Assembly: GCF_023228165.1 (NCBI RefSeq)
Contig: NZ_JALOBS010000042.1
Span: 1-35,442 of the forward strand
Direction: 5' to 3'
Source of the DNA: Methylomonas sp.
GTDB taxonomy: Bacteria > Pseudomonadota > Gammaproteobacteria > Methylococcales > Methylomonadaceae
Length of the DNA stretch: 35,442 bases
Below are positions 25,392 to 33,487 of the stretch, in pieces. A program made the translations under genes and the position numbers. Each line of letters begins with the position of its first letter. Positions within the stretch are counted from its first letter, which is position 1. The notes beneath the pieces were generated by a model. It did no database searches. It saw only the letters and a program-made list of their open reading frames with translations, and was not told the DNA's origin.

Positions 25392-25718
25392 AAACCGCCT
25401 CCGGTGGGATGAGCAGCGCCACCTTAACAAATATGGTCTTGATTTTTGTAACGCGTCAGCAAGGCATTTGGCCCTTCCCGCGCAGGCAGAAGGCTGGGTC
25501 AGAGGGCTAAAAATAAGGGTTTCCTTAGCTTTATCTTTTCCTCAAACTACCCTCAAGCGCCGGATGCCGTAGTAGAGCATGGCAGCAGCAATTGCCGAAA
25601 GGGCCTGATGTGCTTTGGGCTGAACAGTTACGATTTTTTAGCCATTACCCGGTCGCATGGCTTGGCGTAGGCTATATAAGCAGGCTGCTTTTTAATTGTT
25701 AAATGGTCTCTGGGGCGA
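25392..25718. other. gene-free stretch upstream of the SulP gene
   Basis: This is 327 bp without a supportable gene. It must contain the promoter of the leftward SulP gene and the 3' end of the leftward 67-aa membrane protein gene. I see no clear promoter, terminator or repeat. Confidence 0.4.
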
Positions 25719-25922
25719 CTACGCTTTTTGCTTGAGCCAGTAAAAACCATAGATACCGATAATCAACAGGGAGACTAGCAGGCTGGTGGTTAACTCGTCA
25801 TAGGCTTGTAAATCCGGCACTGTTGTGTGCGCAGTGGTTTGCATACCGTCGGCGGCATAGCTGGCGGTATTGGTTACTGTTAAAAACAGGATTGCCGAGA
25901 GTGAGGTGAGTAGTTTGGTCAT
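25719..25922 (-). CDS. small membrane protein with signal peptide
   Basis: This is a 67-aa protein of unknown function. It has a cleavable-looking signal peptide (hydrophobic 5-18, SYA-AD near residue 23), a short periplasmic stretch with Thr and His, and one C-terminal transmembrane helix (about 45-62, TSLLVSLLIIGIYGFYWL) ending in Lys-Gln-Lys-Ala. The mature form would be a tiny single-helix inner-membrane protein with a short cytoplasmic tail. GGAG precedes the ATG. Two overlapping palindromes lie about 30-50 bp upstream and suggest specific regulation. Confidence 0.72.
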   Translation of the reverse strand: MTKLLTSLSAILFLTVTNTASYAADGMQTTAHTTVPDLQAYDELTTSLLVSLLIIGIYGFYWLKQKA

Positions 25923-25946
25923 GAGTGGGCTCCGCAGTTATTGATT

Positions 25947-25972
25947 GAGTCGATATCATATCGAGTCGATAT
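25947..25972. promoter_or_regulatory. overlapping palindromes, probable operator
   Basis: GAGTCGATAT occurs twice 16 bp apart. CGATATCATATCG (25951-25963) and ATATCGAGTCGATAT (25958-25972) are two perfect palindromes around a central base that overlap. They lie about 25-50 bp before the 67-aa gene start, a suitable place for a dimeric repressor or activator. Confidence 0.5.
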
Positions 25973-26069
25973 ATTAACGCCGGCTTTCTTGGAACCGCAA
26001 GCGTTAATTTGTTTAATGGCTTTTTGTGAGTGGAGTAAGGTCTATTGAGGCGATTCCGAACTTGCCTTG

Positions 26070-26316
26070 GTACGGATTTTTTGACAGAAACCTACGGCAG
26101 GCTTCGGCCGGTTGGGCCGGAAATGCAACGGAAACCGGGGAGTGGAAAATATCGCTCGTTCATGCGACTAACGGGCTTGGCGGGTGCAGTCTTGATTCAG
26201 CCTGACCTTGATAGGCCGGCTTCGGCGCTACCCTGGCGTTTGGTTGCACCGCTGCGGGAGAACGGCATGCGCGGTTCGGAGGAAGGGGGAGTCAGAAACG
26301 GCTCTTCTCTACCCCA
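26070..26316 (+). mobile_element. decayed group II intron 3' end
   Basis: There is no intact gene here, although a 91-codon frame exists. The segment 26244-26277 aligns by eye with group II intron domain V: the loop GCGGGAGAAC and the 3' strand GCATGCGCGGTTC are close to the usual GCGGGAAAAC and GCACGCACGGTTC. It is followed by GGAGGAAGGGGGA and ends at CTACCCC, as group II 3' ends often do. The 5' strand of the helix is altered (GCACCGC where AGAGCCG is usual), so the catalytic AGC triad looks lost. No reverse transcriptase remains. The left boundary is a guess. Confidence 0.45.
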
Positions 26317-26352
26317 ATAGCAATCATGGATGACAGCATCCTAGTACTCTGG

Positions 26353-26375
26353 ATTCCGGCAATCCCTGCCGGAAT
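26353..26375. repeat. ATTCCGGCA palindrome
   Basis: ATTCCGGCA and TGCCGGAAT pair around a 5-base loop. Palindromes of this sequence are widespread intergenic repeats in proteobacteria. It lies between the intron remnant and the VTT gene. Confidence 0.6.
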
Positions 26376-26432
26376 GAGGTGGTTGCGGAAACAGCTTTAT
26401 AATCAAAAATATCAATAAAGGGGATATATAAA

Positions 26433-27170
26433 ATGGAATCAAAGGATCGCATTTCAACAGGTAGGATGGTTTCGGTCGTTTTGGGTGTGGTTGCGCTTGT
26501 CGGACTGAGTCGGGAGCTGGAGTTACACCTTGGCGAGCTGGAACAGGATATCCAGGCGCTTGGCGTCTGGGCGCCCTTGGGTTTCATCGGAATATTCGCA
26601 TTGTTGGTCCCATTTTGGGTTTCAGTCGACGCGCTTTGTTTTGCGGGCGGTTTGCTGTTTCCGTTACTGACCGGCGAACTATGCATGGTGGTGGCGACCT
26701 ATGTCGCCGCTACGGTGATATTCGTTTTGGGGCGCAGCCTTTTTAAGGGGAAATTCAGTCACTGGCTGGAACGCCAGCGGAAATTTGCTAAATTAAATAC
26801 CATCCTGACTCAACAGGTATCTTTCAAACTAATGTTCCTGCTAAGACTGACACCTCTGCCTTTTGCGTTGCTCAGTTACGCTTTTGCGGCGGCGTCGGTT
26901 CGATTTTGGCCGTATCTCGCCGCAACTACCGGAATATTTATTTATAACGGGGCACTGGTTTATCTCGGTTACGCGACCAAACATCTTGCCGGCTTTGCGG
27001 CCGGAGAAACGCTCCCCGTTCAAATGCCATATCCGTTACTCGCCGCTGGGCTTTTTTTGACGTTTTTGGTTATGTTCTATATCGCCAGAATGGCCGGCCG
27101 GGCCCTTAACGATATGCAAAAAAACGTGTTGCCCACGGATATCGACAACGATAAGAAAGCGTTGCGTTGA
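26433..27170 (+). CDS. TVP38/TMEM64 (VTT domain) membrane protein
   Basis: This 245-aa inner-membrane protein has about five or six hydrophobic helices. The VTT/SNARE-associated domain shows GGLLFPLLTGELCMVVATYV, then LGRSLFKGKF, and the characteristic FLLRLTPLPFALLSYAFAAA followed by FWPYLAATTGIFIYNGALVY. Related DedA/VTT proteins act in lipid scrambling and membrane homeostasis, but the function of this member is not known. AAGGGG precedes the ATG at somewhat long spacing. It stands alone; no operon partner is evident. Confidence 0.88.
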   Translation: MESKDRISTGRMVSVVLGVVALVGLSRELELHLGELEQDIQALGVWAPLGFIGIFALLVPFWVSVDALCFAGGLLFPLLTGELCMVVATYVAATVIFVLGRSLFKGKFSHWLERQRKFAKLNTILTQQVSFKLMFLLRLTPLPFALLSYAFAAASVRFWPYLAATTGIFIYNGALVYLGYATKHLAGFAAGETLPVQMPYPLLAAGLFLTFLVMFYIARMAGRALNDMQKNVLPTDIDNDKKALR

Positions 27171-27469
27171 CAGCGGACATTTTCCTGATATTGAGTTTGC
27201 CGTCGAGCTTGCAACAGAACTGGAAGAGCAACGCGAAACCCAGTTTGAAGGTTCGTCCGCTGGGTTTACGACATCGCTGCATGCTGGTCATGGCCTGATA
27301 ACTGATGGGCAGAGAAAACGATGAAACGTATGGTTTCAGGGAAAAAATTGGTAAATTGCCACGGATGGGGGTAGGGTAGAAACGGTTCAATCGAGTCTGA
27401 TCCTATTGATTTTCGGGTCTTGCCGAGTTGAACTTATTTAGAATAAATATTTTAACTACGGGAGTGATT
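27171..27469. other. gene-free stretch with an 8-bp inverted repeat
   Basis: CAGCGGAC (27171-27178, right after the VTT stop) and GTCCGCTG (27255-27262) form an inverted repeat spaced by 76 bp. No supportable gene is present. The leftward 94-codon frame here runs into the VTT gene and is not credible. Confidence 0.4.
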
Positions 27470-27742
27470 ATGTTGCATAAATCAAAAAAAATTAGCTTGT
27501 CGCTAAGTCTTTGCGTGATGTCAGCGCTGTTAACTCCAGCATTAACCCAGGCGGGCACGGCAATGCTGTTGGCCGAAGCCGAAACCGGGTCGGTGGCAGC
27601 CAGACAGGCCAGGGAGCAAAGGGAAGCGCTGGCAAAAAAAGCCGCGGAGAGAAAGGCGAAAAAGGCTGCCGAGGCACAAACGCCCGCGGATGAGGCGTCT
27701 GACCAGACACAAGCTCCCGCCGAAGAGCAAAAGGAAAAATGA
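27470..27742 (+). CDS. secreted Ala/Lys/Glu-rich peptide
   Basis: This is a 90-aa protein of unknown function. A signal peptide is clear (Lys-rich start, hydrophobic 9-24, probable cleavage near TQA-G). The mature part is about 60 residues, nearly all Ala, Lys, Glu, Arg and Gln (QAREQREALAKKAAERKAKK), so it should be a single charged helix or coiled coil, ending in an acidic Pro-containing tail. I chose the ATG at 27470 because GGGAGTG precedes it; an upstream in-frame start at 27428 would spoil the signal peptide. It could be a periplasmic chaperone-like or cell-wall-contacting peptide, but nothing decides this. Confidence 0.7.
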   Translation: MLHKSKKISLSLSLCVMSALLTPALTQAGTAMLLAEAETGSVAARQAREQREALAKKAAERKAKKAAEAQTPADEASDQTQAPAEEQKEK

Positions 27743-27817
27743 TGGTCGTCCGAATTTAACGCTGGTCGGATTCCATTGCTTTGCTTTGGCGTATTGGTCT
27801 CACTTAACCTTCCAGCT

Positions 27818-27859
27818 CGCTAGGCTGGGTTGAAACGATAGCTGAAATCCAGCCTAGCG
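27818..27859. terminator. long palindrome after the secreted peptide gene
   Basis: CGCTAGGCTGG pairs perfectly with CCAGCCTAGCG over a 20-base loop. There is no T-run. It could end the upstream transcript, or be a member of the GGCTGGG intergenic element family also seen at 11840 and 29206. Confidence 0.5.
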
Positions 27860-27982
27860 CATTGTATGTCATCAAGTTTCCGTCAACGTTGTTTGCGCAT
27901 AATGCTTGAAACAAAGATGGAATAAACCTATTCTGAACCCGGTTGTAATACCACAACAATAATAATTTTACTGGGGGATGTA

Positions 27983-28462
27983 TTGGTGATTACTGAAAAT
28001 GACGTAAAAGATCTGCTTGGCAAAACGTGGGACTGGATAGTGGAACAATGGCGTAATAAAAAATACTGGAACGCCAAATTTGATCGCTTCGCCAGATTTA
28101 GCTCCAAAATCAGCGGGCGTCCGCTAGCGTTTAATATAGCCATTATTCTGGTATCTGTCTGGTTAATCACCGGCCCGATCTTCGGTTTTAGTGATACCTG
28201 GCAACTGGTCATCAATACCGCTACCACCATCATTACCCTTCTGATGGTATTCCTGATTCAGCACACCCAAAACCGCGATACCGATGCCTTGCAAGTGAAG
28301 CTAGACGAGTTGATTCGCGCTGTGGAAGGGGCCAATAATGCCTTACTCGATCTTGAAGAGCTGGAGGAGGAAGAGTTGGAAATATTGCGTACCCATTATG
28401 TCAAGCTGGCCCGTGAAGCCAGGAAGCTCAAATCGATGCCTCGTTCCGAACAAGCGCATTAA
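27983..28462 (+). CDS. low-affinity iron permease family protein
   Basis: This 159-aa protein matches the low-affinity iron permease family. Two transmembrane helices are visible: about 46-68 (RPLAFNIAIILVSVWLITGP) and 76-92 (LVINTATTIITLLMVFLIQ). The family segment FGFSDTWQLVINT and the following HTQNRDTDALQVKLDELI are clear. A Glu-rich helix ends the protein (LEELEEEELEILR). The start is TTG (27983) or GTG (27986); GGGGGA lies just upstream and no in-frame ATG is present. Real iron transport by bacterial members is poorly documented, so the name describes the family only. Confidence 0.85.
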   Translation: MVITENDVKDLLGKTWDWIVEQWRNKKYWNAKFDRFARFSSKISGRPLAFNIAIILVSVWLITGPIFGFSDTWQLVINTATTIITLLMVFLIQHTQNRDTDALQVKLDELIRAVEGANNALLDLEELEEEELEILRTHYVKLAREARKLKSMPRSEQAH

Positions 28463-28805
28463 TCACTATTGCCCAGGCAAGGATTCTGTTCTCGGGCCTC
28501 GGACAAATGATGGCGAAACTCGGCACACAAACCTTCAAGCTGGGCATACGTTGCTGCTTCGCCAGCGCGCGCACCGACTAAGCTTTGCCGGAACTGTCGC
28601 CTGCCTGGTTATAAAGGGCAAACAAAACCGGTCTAGCGTTTTCTACGCGTCGATTTTGAACCATTTGTCGGGCAAGGATTCTGATGGGAGGGTCGGTTAA
28701 TTTATACTTTCCAAAACAGGCTGCGTGCATTGAGATGCCGGCGTTGCCGGACGCCGAAGCGGTACCCGAGAATATTACAAGCAACTAACAAATCGGAGAT
28801 AAATC
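28463..28805. other. gene-free stretch with a 13-bp direct repeat
   Basis: This 343-bp spacer has no convincing gene. GGCAAGGATTCTG occurs at 28476-28488 and again at 28671-28683. A leftward 68-codon frame (28578-28784) crosses the second copy but has no start signal that I trust. The promoter of the cupin gene should lie near its right end. Confidence 0.4.
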
Positions 28806-29198
28806 ATGAGAAAAACCAAAAGCCTATTGTTCCTGGGATCGTGTTTGGCGCTGGCACTGGCCAATAATGATTTCGTGTCGGCCGATCAAGCCGAGGCTAA
28901 ATTTTCACGTACCGAATTGCTAAACAAGCAAGTCACCCTGGCGTCGCCGGAGATTAATGCCAAGGTAAGCCGCGTAAGGTTTTCCAGAGGCTTTAAAACA
29001 CCATTGCATACCCACGAAGGGCCGTGGCCACGTTATGTTTTGAAGGGTCGGTTGCAGGTCGAAGATAATGGCGAGGTCCATGTCTATAAATCCGGCCAAG
29101 TGTTCTGGGAAACGGGAACGGAAATGACCGTGGAAAATATCGGAAAGGGCGAAGCCGAAATCATTATTTTTGAAATGGCAACGGCTAAGCCCCAGTAA
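28806..29198 (+). CDS. exported cupin-domain protein
   Basis: This 130-aa single-domain cupin has an N-terminal signal peptide (hydrophobic 7-20), so it should act in the periplasm. Cupin motif 1 has His68 and His70 (PLHTHEGPWPRYVLKG), but the usual Glu is not at its place. In motif 2 (GQVFWETGTEMTVEN) the metal-binding His is replaced by Met107. Metal binding may therefore be weak or altered, and the protein may be a binding rather than catalytic cupin. GGAG precedes the ATG. It is not clearly in an operon; the next gene is convergent. Confidence 0.85.
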   Translation: MRKTKSLLFLGSCLALALANNDFVSADQAEAKFSRTELLNKQVTLASPEINAKVSRVRFSRGFKTPLHTHEGPWPRYVLKGRLQVEDNGEVHVYKSGQVFWETGTEMTVENIGKGEAEIIIFEMATAKPQ

Positions 29199-29205
29199 GC
29201 TTTAG

Positions 29206-29246
29206 TATGCAGGGCTGGGTGGAACAAACGACACTCAGCCTATGCA
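29206..29246. repeat. imperfect palindrome between convergent genes
   Basis: ATGCAGGGCTGGGT and ACTCAGCCTATGCA pair imperfectly between the cupin and YfdX-like genes. It resembles the elements at 11840 and 27818 and may serve as a shared transcript end. Confidence 0.45.
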
Positions 29247-29251
29247 ATGGA

Positions 29252-30010
29252 TTATTGGTAACGTGCTGCTTTCACTATTGCAGTCCCACGGGTGTCGTCA
29301 ATCATGCTGGTCAGTGCCATATCGATTTGTTCTTGCACGGTTACTTTGTTGAACGGTTTTGTTCGCATGGCCAGCATGGCATTTTCAATGCGCTGGGATA
29401 CGGTAAGCACCGGCATATAGACGGTCGTGTCGGCAATATCCGCTTCGACTTGATCCAGCATTTCAACCGCCTGCGTATTTTTGCCGGTTTTCGCCAGTTT
29501 TTCGGCTTGGCTGACCTTGTCGCGGGACTGCCGCGCCGCTTCCGGCGCATAGACGTCCAGTTCTTCCAGGCTTTGATAAATCGGCAACAGGGTGTCGGTT
29601 TCGAATAGATCGGCGTTGACGGAAATGATGCCTTTGGCATCCTTGATCTGATCCAGCATCACCGTGAACGGCATCATGGTGCGAATGCCGTTAGCCAGAT
29701 CGCTGGCCGCGTCCAGATACTGGCTGGCCTGATTCAGATCATTCAAATCCAGCGCTGTCTGAGCCGACTTTAAGTTGGCGATCAAGGCTTGGCCCGCGTA
29801 CTTGGCGGCATGAGCCAGCATCGGGTTATGCCAGCCCGGAAAATCGCCTTCGGCCCATTGCTCTCTCGGTGCGGCTGCTTGGTCGGTCGAGTTGGCCTTT
29901 GCGGCATCCATCGGTTTAGTGTTGGTGGTACACGCCGACAACAGCAACAGGGCGCCGAACGTGGCAAGTTTGAATTGATTAGCGTTAGGCTGACGTTTAT
30001 TGGTAAGCAT
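29252..30010 (-). CDS. YfdX-like lipoprotein
   Basis: This is a 252-aa exported lipoprotein: a basic N-terminus, a hydrophobic stretch, then lipobox LSAC with Cys27. The mature protein is alpha-helical. It has Ala/Leu-rich repeats (KYAGQALIANLKSAQTALDL, DLNQASQYLDAASDLANGI) and a second half with KVSQAEKLAKTGKNTQAVEM and ADTTVYMPVLTV. These match my memory of the YfdX family, whose function is unclear (acid or stress response in enterics). An excellent ribosome-binding site, AGGAGG, precedes the ATG. It points away from the histidine kinase gene across a 494-bp spacer. Confidence 0.65.
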   Translation of the reverse strand: MLTNKRQPNANQFKLATFGALLLLSACTTNTKPMDAAKANSTDQAAAPREQWAEGDFPGWHNPMLAHAAKYAGQALIANLKSAQTALDLNDLNQASQYLDAASDLANGIRTMMPFTVMLDQIKDAKGIISVNADLFETDTLLPIYQSLEELDVYAPEAARQSRDKVSQAEKLAKTGKNTQAVEMLDQVEADIADTTVYMPVLTVSQRIENAMLAMRTKPFNKVTVQEQIDMALTSMIDDTRGTAIVKAARYQ

Positions 30011-30504
30011 ACTGCCTCCTGATTAGTGAACGTGACTGAAAGTGTTGGTTTATTTAGCTGGGTTTCTGGTGCATGAAAAGGTTGAAAGGTGTATTTGTCC
30101 GCGACGGGATATGTATTTCGCGGATTCCGTCATTAAGCTATCAAATAACGCGCCAATACCTAACTAATTGTTTTATATGCAGTAAGTGTTCACGTGTGCG
30201 GGGGTTGTGGAATATTCACCATTTGATAGTGGGTATTTCCACCGTTCCGGCTGATATTCACCAGCCAGGGCGGTTTTATCGAGTACGACAAGCCAGAGCA
30301 TCGGTGGTCATGGAGGGCAGGGGGGCGTCAAATGCTTGTGTATCAGTCACAGACTGCGGTTCGGGGTTGAATAGCGCATTGCCGGAATCGATTTTGCATG
30401 TCTAAGTCTGGCAGAGCTGGGTAGTTAACCTGGACCCGGACGAAACGCCGAACGAAAACACAGAGACTATTTAACTGTCGGCGGCTAACCAAAAAGAGGT
30501 AGAC
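30011..30504. promoter_or_regulatory. divergent gene-free spacer before the two-component genes
   Basis: This 494-bp region carries promoters for the leftward YfdX-like gene and the rightward kinase gene. ATATTCACCA occurs twice, at about 30212 and 30253. I found no convincing -24/-12 element despite the sigma-54 regulator encoded downstream. The 110-codon frame at 30073 has poor protein composition and is left out. Confidence 0.4.
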
Positions 30505-31965
30505 ATGAGAACAATTACACGTACCGCAAATTTACCGATATGGATAACCGTTTCATTGCTCAGCGTATTGTTGATGGTATCGTTGATTGTCCAGTTGATC
30601 ATGGCTTGGCAAGCCCATCAACGCATTGCTCCGGTATCCGCGCACGTTACCCTGTTGGAAGGCTTACAGGGCGCGCTGTTCGATACCGAAGAAAGCCTGG
30701 CGCGGCTGCCGCCGGAATCCAATTTGCTTGCCTCAGGCACTCGTCAGCACCTGCAAGGTCTGCTGCAAGCACTGTTAGATAAAGACAACCATTTGGCCAC
30801 CGATACCCCGGGCAGATTGCGCGCGGCGCGACAGGCCCTAAACGACCAAAGTGCAAATCCGAAAATACTGTTGCTGAATGTACTGAAAACCCTGCGTACC
30901 GCCTTTCGGAATGAAGCGACGGCGCACAAGGTATTAACCGATTCGATCGCAACGGCCGCCACGTTCGAGTTTGAGTTCGGCATTGCCATCATGCTGGCAT
31001 TGCCTTTGAGCGCGGCGATATTAATCTACTTGATGCGTCGTCGTATCTTTGAGCCATTGCAACAGATGAGTTATTTAATGGAGTTGCTGGGCAATCGCCA
31101 TTACCAGCAAATACCGGTGGAGCGCATCGACCCGACTTTTCAACCGATTCTGGCCAATTACAACGGCATGGTGGTCCGGCTATCGGAATTGGAAGCAGAG
31201 CATTTACAGTACCAGCAAAACCTGGAGCAGCAAGTGGAGCAGGCGGCCGGCGCGTTGATTGCGCAGCAGCGCAGCATGGCCCAATCGGACCGTTTGGCGG
31301 CATTGGGTGAAGTAACCGCGCGTTTGGTGCACGAACTGCGCAATCCGCTGGCCGGCATCAAAATGGCCTGCATCAATCTGAAAAACCAGTTAAAAACCGC
31401 TGCAGTCGCGGACGATGCGCTGGATCGGATAGATCTGGTCATTAACGAGATAGAACGCATAATCGATACCATGAACCACTTTTTACAAGGTGCCCGTCAT
31501 GAACCGGAACCGTTGAAAGACATCGTGATCGATCAAGCCGTCGGCGAATTGCTGATGCTGGCCCGCTATCAACTTCCCAAAAACATTAGCTTGGACTACC
31601 GGGGTTGCCCCAATTTGGTATGCCGATTGCCCGACAGCGAGTTTCGTCAAGCCCTGTTGAATTTGATTCTGAACGCACAACAAGCTCTGAGCGGAAACAC
31701 GGGGGGCATCCAGGTTCAGGCCGAATGCCGCGATAGACACTTGCTCATCAGAGTTTGCGACGATGGGCCGGGATTTTCCGAAGCGTTCTTGCAGGACGGC
31801 ATTCGCGCCTTCGTCAGCCAACGTAAGGACGGCACCGGCTTGGGCTTGGCCATGGTTAAGCGCTTCGTCCGCAATCATGAAGGTAGTCTGAAAATTTATA
31901 ATTGCCAACCTCAAGGCGCTTGCGTCGAAATCACTCTCAACTGTATCAGGCCGGGTCATGACTGA
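30505..31965 (+). CDS. sensor histidine kinase, NtrB-like
   Basis: This 486-aa inner-membrane kinase has two transmembrane helices (about 11-34 and 156-178) flanking a helical periplasmic sensor domain of about 120 residues. A HAMP-like linker and coiled coil follow (about 180-255). The dimerisation/phosphoacceptor helix has RLVHELRNPLAG with His276. The ATPase domain shows the N box (NLILNAQQAL, 386-395), G1 (DDGPG) and G2 (GTGLGLAM). The H-box subtype matches kinases paired with NtrC-type regulators, and indeed its end overlaps such a gene by 8 bp. AGAGG precedes the ATG. The signal is unknown. Confidence 0.94.
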   Translation: MRTITRTANLPIWITVSLLSVLLMVSLIVQLIMAWQAHQRIAPVSAHVTLLEGLQGALFDTEESLARLPPESNLLASGTRQHLQGLLQALLDKDNHLATDTPGRLRAARQALNDQSANPKILLLNVLKTLRTAFRNEATAHKVLTDSIATAATFEFEFGIAIMLALPLSAAILIYLMRRRIFEPLQQMSYLMELLGNRHYQQIPVERIDPTFQPILANYNGMVVRLSELEAEHLQYQQNLEQQVEQAAGALIAQQRSMAQSDRLAALGEVTARLVHELRNPLAGIKMACINLKNQLKTAAVADDALDRIDLVINEIERIIDTMNHFLQGARHEPEPLKDIVIDQAVGELLMLARYQLPKNISLDYRGCPNLVCRLPDSEFRQALLNLILNAQQALSGNTGGIQVQAECRDRHLLIRVCDDGPGFSEAFLQDGIRAFVSQRKDGTGLGLAMVKRFVRNHEGSLKIYNCQPQGACVEITLNCIRPGHD

Positions 31966-33388
31966 AACCATCTTAATCATCGAAGACGAACCTTTATTGG
32001 GCCAGGAATTGCAGCGTTACTATGCGGATTTGGGCTATGAAACCCTGTGGGCCGCCGACTGCCGGCAAGCCCGGTCTCTATTGAGCGACCAGGAAAACCG
32101 GCCTGCGCTGATTTTGTCCGACCTCAGTCTGCCGGACGGCACCGGCCTGGATTTGTTGGAAGAAACCCGCAGCAGTCTGAGCGATTGCGAATGGGTGTTT
32201 TTAACCGGTTACGGTGAAGTGCCCGATTCGGTGCGAGCCCTGCGTTTGGGCGCTTTCGACTTCCTCACCAAGCCTTGCGTACAGGAGCAACTGGACATGG
32301 TGGTGCGCAGCGCCCTGCGTAGCGCTCAGGCTCAGCGGCGGATTCTGACCGATTCGGTGAATGCCGGTAAGCGTTATTCGCCGGAAAGTTTTATCGGAGG
32401 CAGCAAAGTCAGCCGCCAAACCACCGATATGCTGCGGCAACTCAGTCAAGTACCTTACAGCGCCTTGATTCTGACCGGCGAAACCGGCACCGGTAAAGGA
32501 CTGGCGACGCGGATTTTGCATTACAACAGCGATAGGGCCAAAGAGCCGTTGATTGAGCTGAATTGCGCCGCCTTGCCGAAAGATTTGCTGGAATCCGAAT
32601 TGTTCGGCCATGAAGCCGGGGCCTTTACCGGCGCCAAATCCCGCCACCGCGGCCTGATCGAACAAGCCCACAACGGCACGCTGTTTTTGGATGAAATCGG
32701 TGAAATGCCTTTGGATCTACAGGCCAAATTGCTTAAGGTGTTGGAAGATCGCAAATTAAGGCGTTTGGGCGGTGAGCAGGAAATTAGCGTGGATATCCGC
32801 ATCATCGCCGCCACCCACCGGCATTTGCAGGATGAAGTTAAAAGCGGTCATTTTCGTTCCGACCTTTATTACCGGCTCAGCGTGTTCGAGTTGCGTCTAC
32901 CCAGCTTGCGGGAACGCAGGGAGGATTTGGACGACTTAGTGCCGGCGTTAATCGCGGAATTCAATTGTTTGGCCGGAAAAAAGGTGACGCAGATTTCGTC
33001 CCGAGCCTGGCAGCGTTTGAAACGTTATCCCTGGCCCGGCAATGTCAGGGAGTTGCGTAATGTGTTGGAGCGCAGTGTGATTTTATCCCTGTCGCATCAA
33101 TTACCGGAACAATGGTTGCCTGGTGACGATGCGGGGTTTGAGTCGGGAATATCTGAAACAGCTGAACGGGTCGCCGAACCATTGGTTTCGCTTGATATCG
33201 GTGCAAGTCACTCAAAGCTGGATTTGCAGTTTCCCATCGATGGCAGCATGGGCCTGGAGGAAATGGAAAGCGAGATCGTCAGGAAAATGCTGGCGACCTA
33301 CCATGGCAATGTTACGGAAGTAGCGCGGGTATTGAAAACTACGCGGGAAAAAATCCGCTACCGCATCGAAAAATACCAACTCCGCTAG
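31958..33388 (+). CDS. NtrC-type sigma-54 response regulator
   Basis: This 476-aa regulator has a receiver domain (1-120) with Asp10/Glu11, phosphoacceptor Asp55 in LILSDLSLPDG, Thr83 and Lys105. The AAA+ domain follows, with Walker A GETGTGKG, an intact GAFTGA loop (HEAGAFTGAKS), Walker B FLDEIGEM and the arginine-finger region YYRLSVFELRLP. A Fis-type helix-turn-helix ends the protein (GNVTEVARVLKTTREKIRYR). It is the partner of the overlapping kinase gene. Once phosphorylated it should drive sigma-54 promoters. Its targets are not visible here; exported stress-type proteins nearby are candidates. Confidence 0.95.
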   Translation: MTETILIIEDEPLLGQELQRYYADLGYETLWAADCRQARSLLSDQENRPALILSDLSLPDGTGLDLLEETRSSLSDCEWVFLTGYGEVPDSVRALRLGAFDFLTKPCVQEQLDMVVRSALRSAQAQRRILTDSVNAGKRYSPESFIGGSKVSRQTTDMLRQLSQVPYSALILTGETGTGKGLATRILHYNSDRAKEPLIELNCAALPKDLLESELFGHEAGAFTGAKSRHRGLIEQAHNGTLFLDEIGEMPLDLQAKLLKVLEDRKLRRLGGEQEISVDIRIIAATHRHLQDEVKSGHFRSDLYYRLSVFELRLPSLRERREDLDDLVPALIAEFNCLAGKKVTQISSRAWQRLKRYPWPGNVRELRNVLERSVILSLSHQLPEQWLPGDDAGFESGISETAERVAEPLVSLDIGASHSKLDLQFPIDGSMGLEEMESEIVRKMLATYHGNVTEVARVLKTTREKIRYRIEKYQLR

Positions 33389-33437
33389 CGTTGGCTGTTT
33401 TGGCAAATGCCGCTCATCCTTTGGCGCCGCTATCAAT

Positions 33438-33473
33438 CTACGCATGTCGCTGTTAAAAACGCGGCATGCGTAG
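33438..33473. terminator. bidirectional hairpin between regulator and smbP-like gene
   Basis: CTACGCATG and CATGCGTAG pair, extended by CGC/GCG, making about a 13-bp stem with one G-T type mismatch and a short A-rich loop. It lies between two convergent genes, so it can serve both as transcript end. Confidence 0.5.
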
Positions 33474-33487
33474 GCGATGAGGAAAAT

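Noticed and set aside
26045..26320. 91-codon frame as a gene
   Set aside because: It spans the group II intron relic, has no ribosome-binding site, and its C-terminal part is explained by the intron 3' end.
27106..27390. Minus-strand 94-codon frame
   Set aside because: It overlaps the end of the VTT gene and has an unlikely composition with no ribosome-binding site.
28578..28784. Minus-strand 68-codon frame as a small gene or gene fragment
   Set aside because: No Shine-Dalgarno sequence and no recognisable similarity; the direct repeats explain the region as well.
30297..30325. Possible -24/-12 sigma-54 element (GG...GC spacing of 10)
   Set aside because: Only the GG and GC dinucleotides match; the flanking consensus TGGCAC and TTGCA is absent.
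30073..30405. 110-codon frame upstream of the kinase
   Set aside because: No start signal, no protein-like hydrophobic pattern, and position inside a divergent promoter region.
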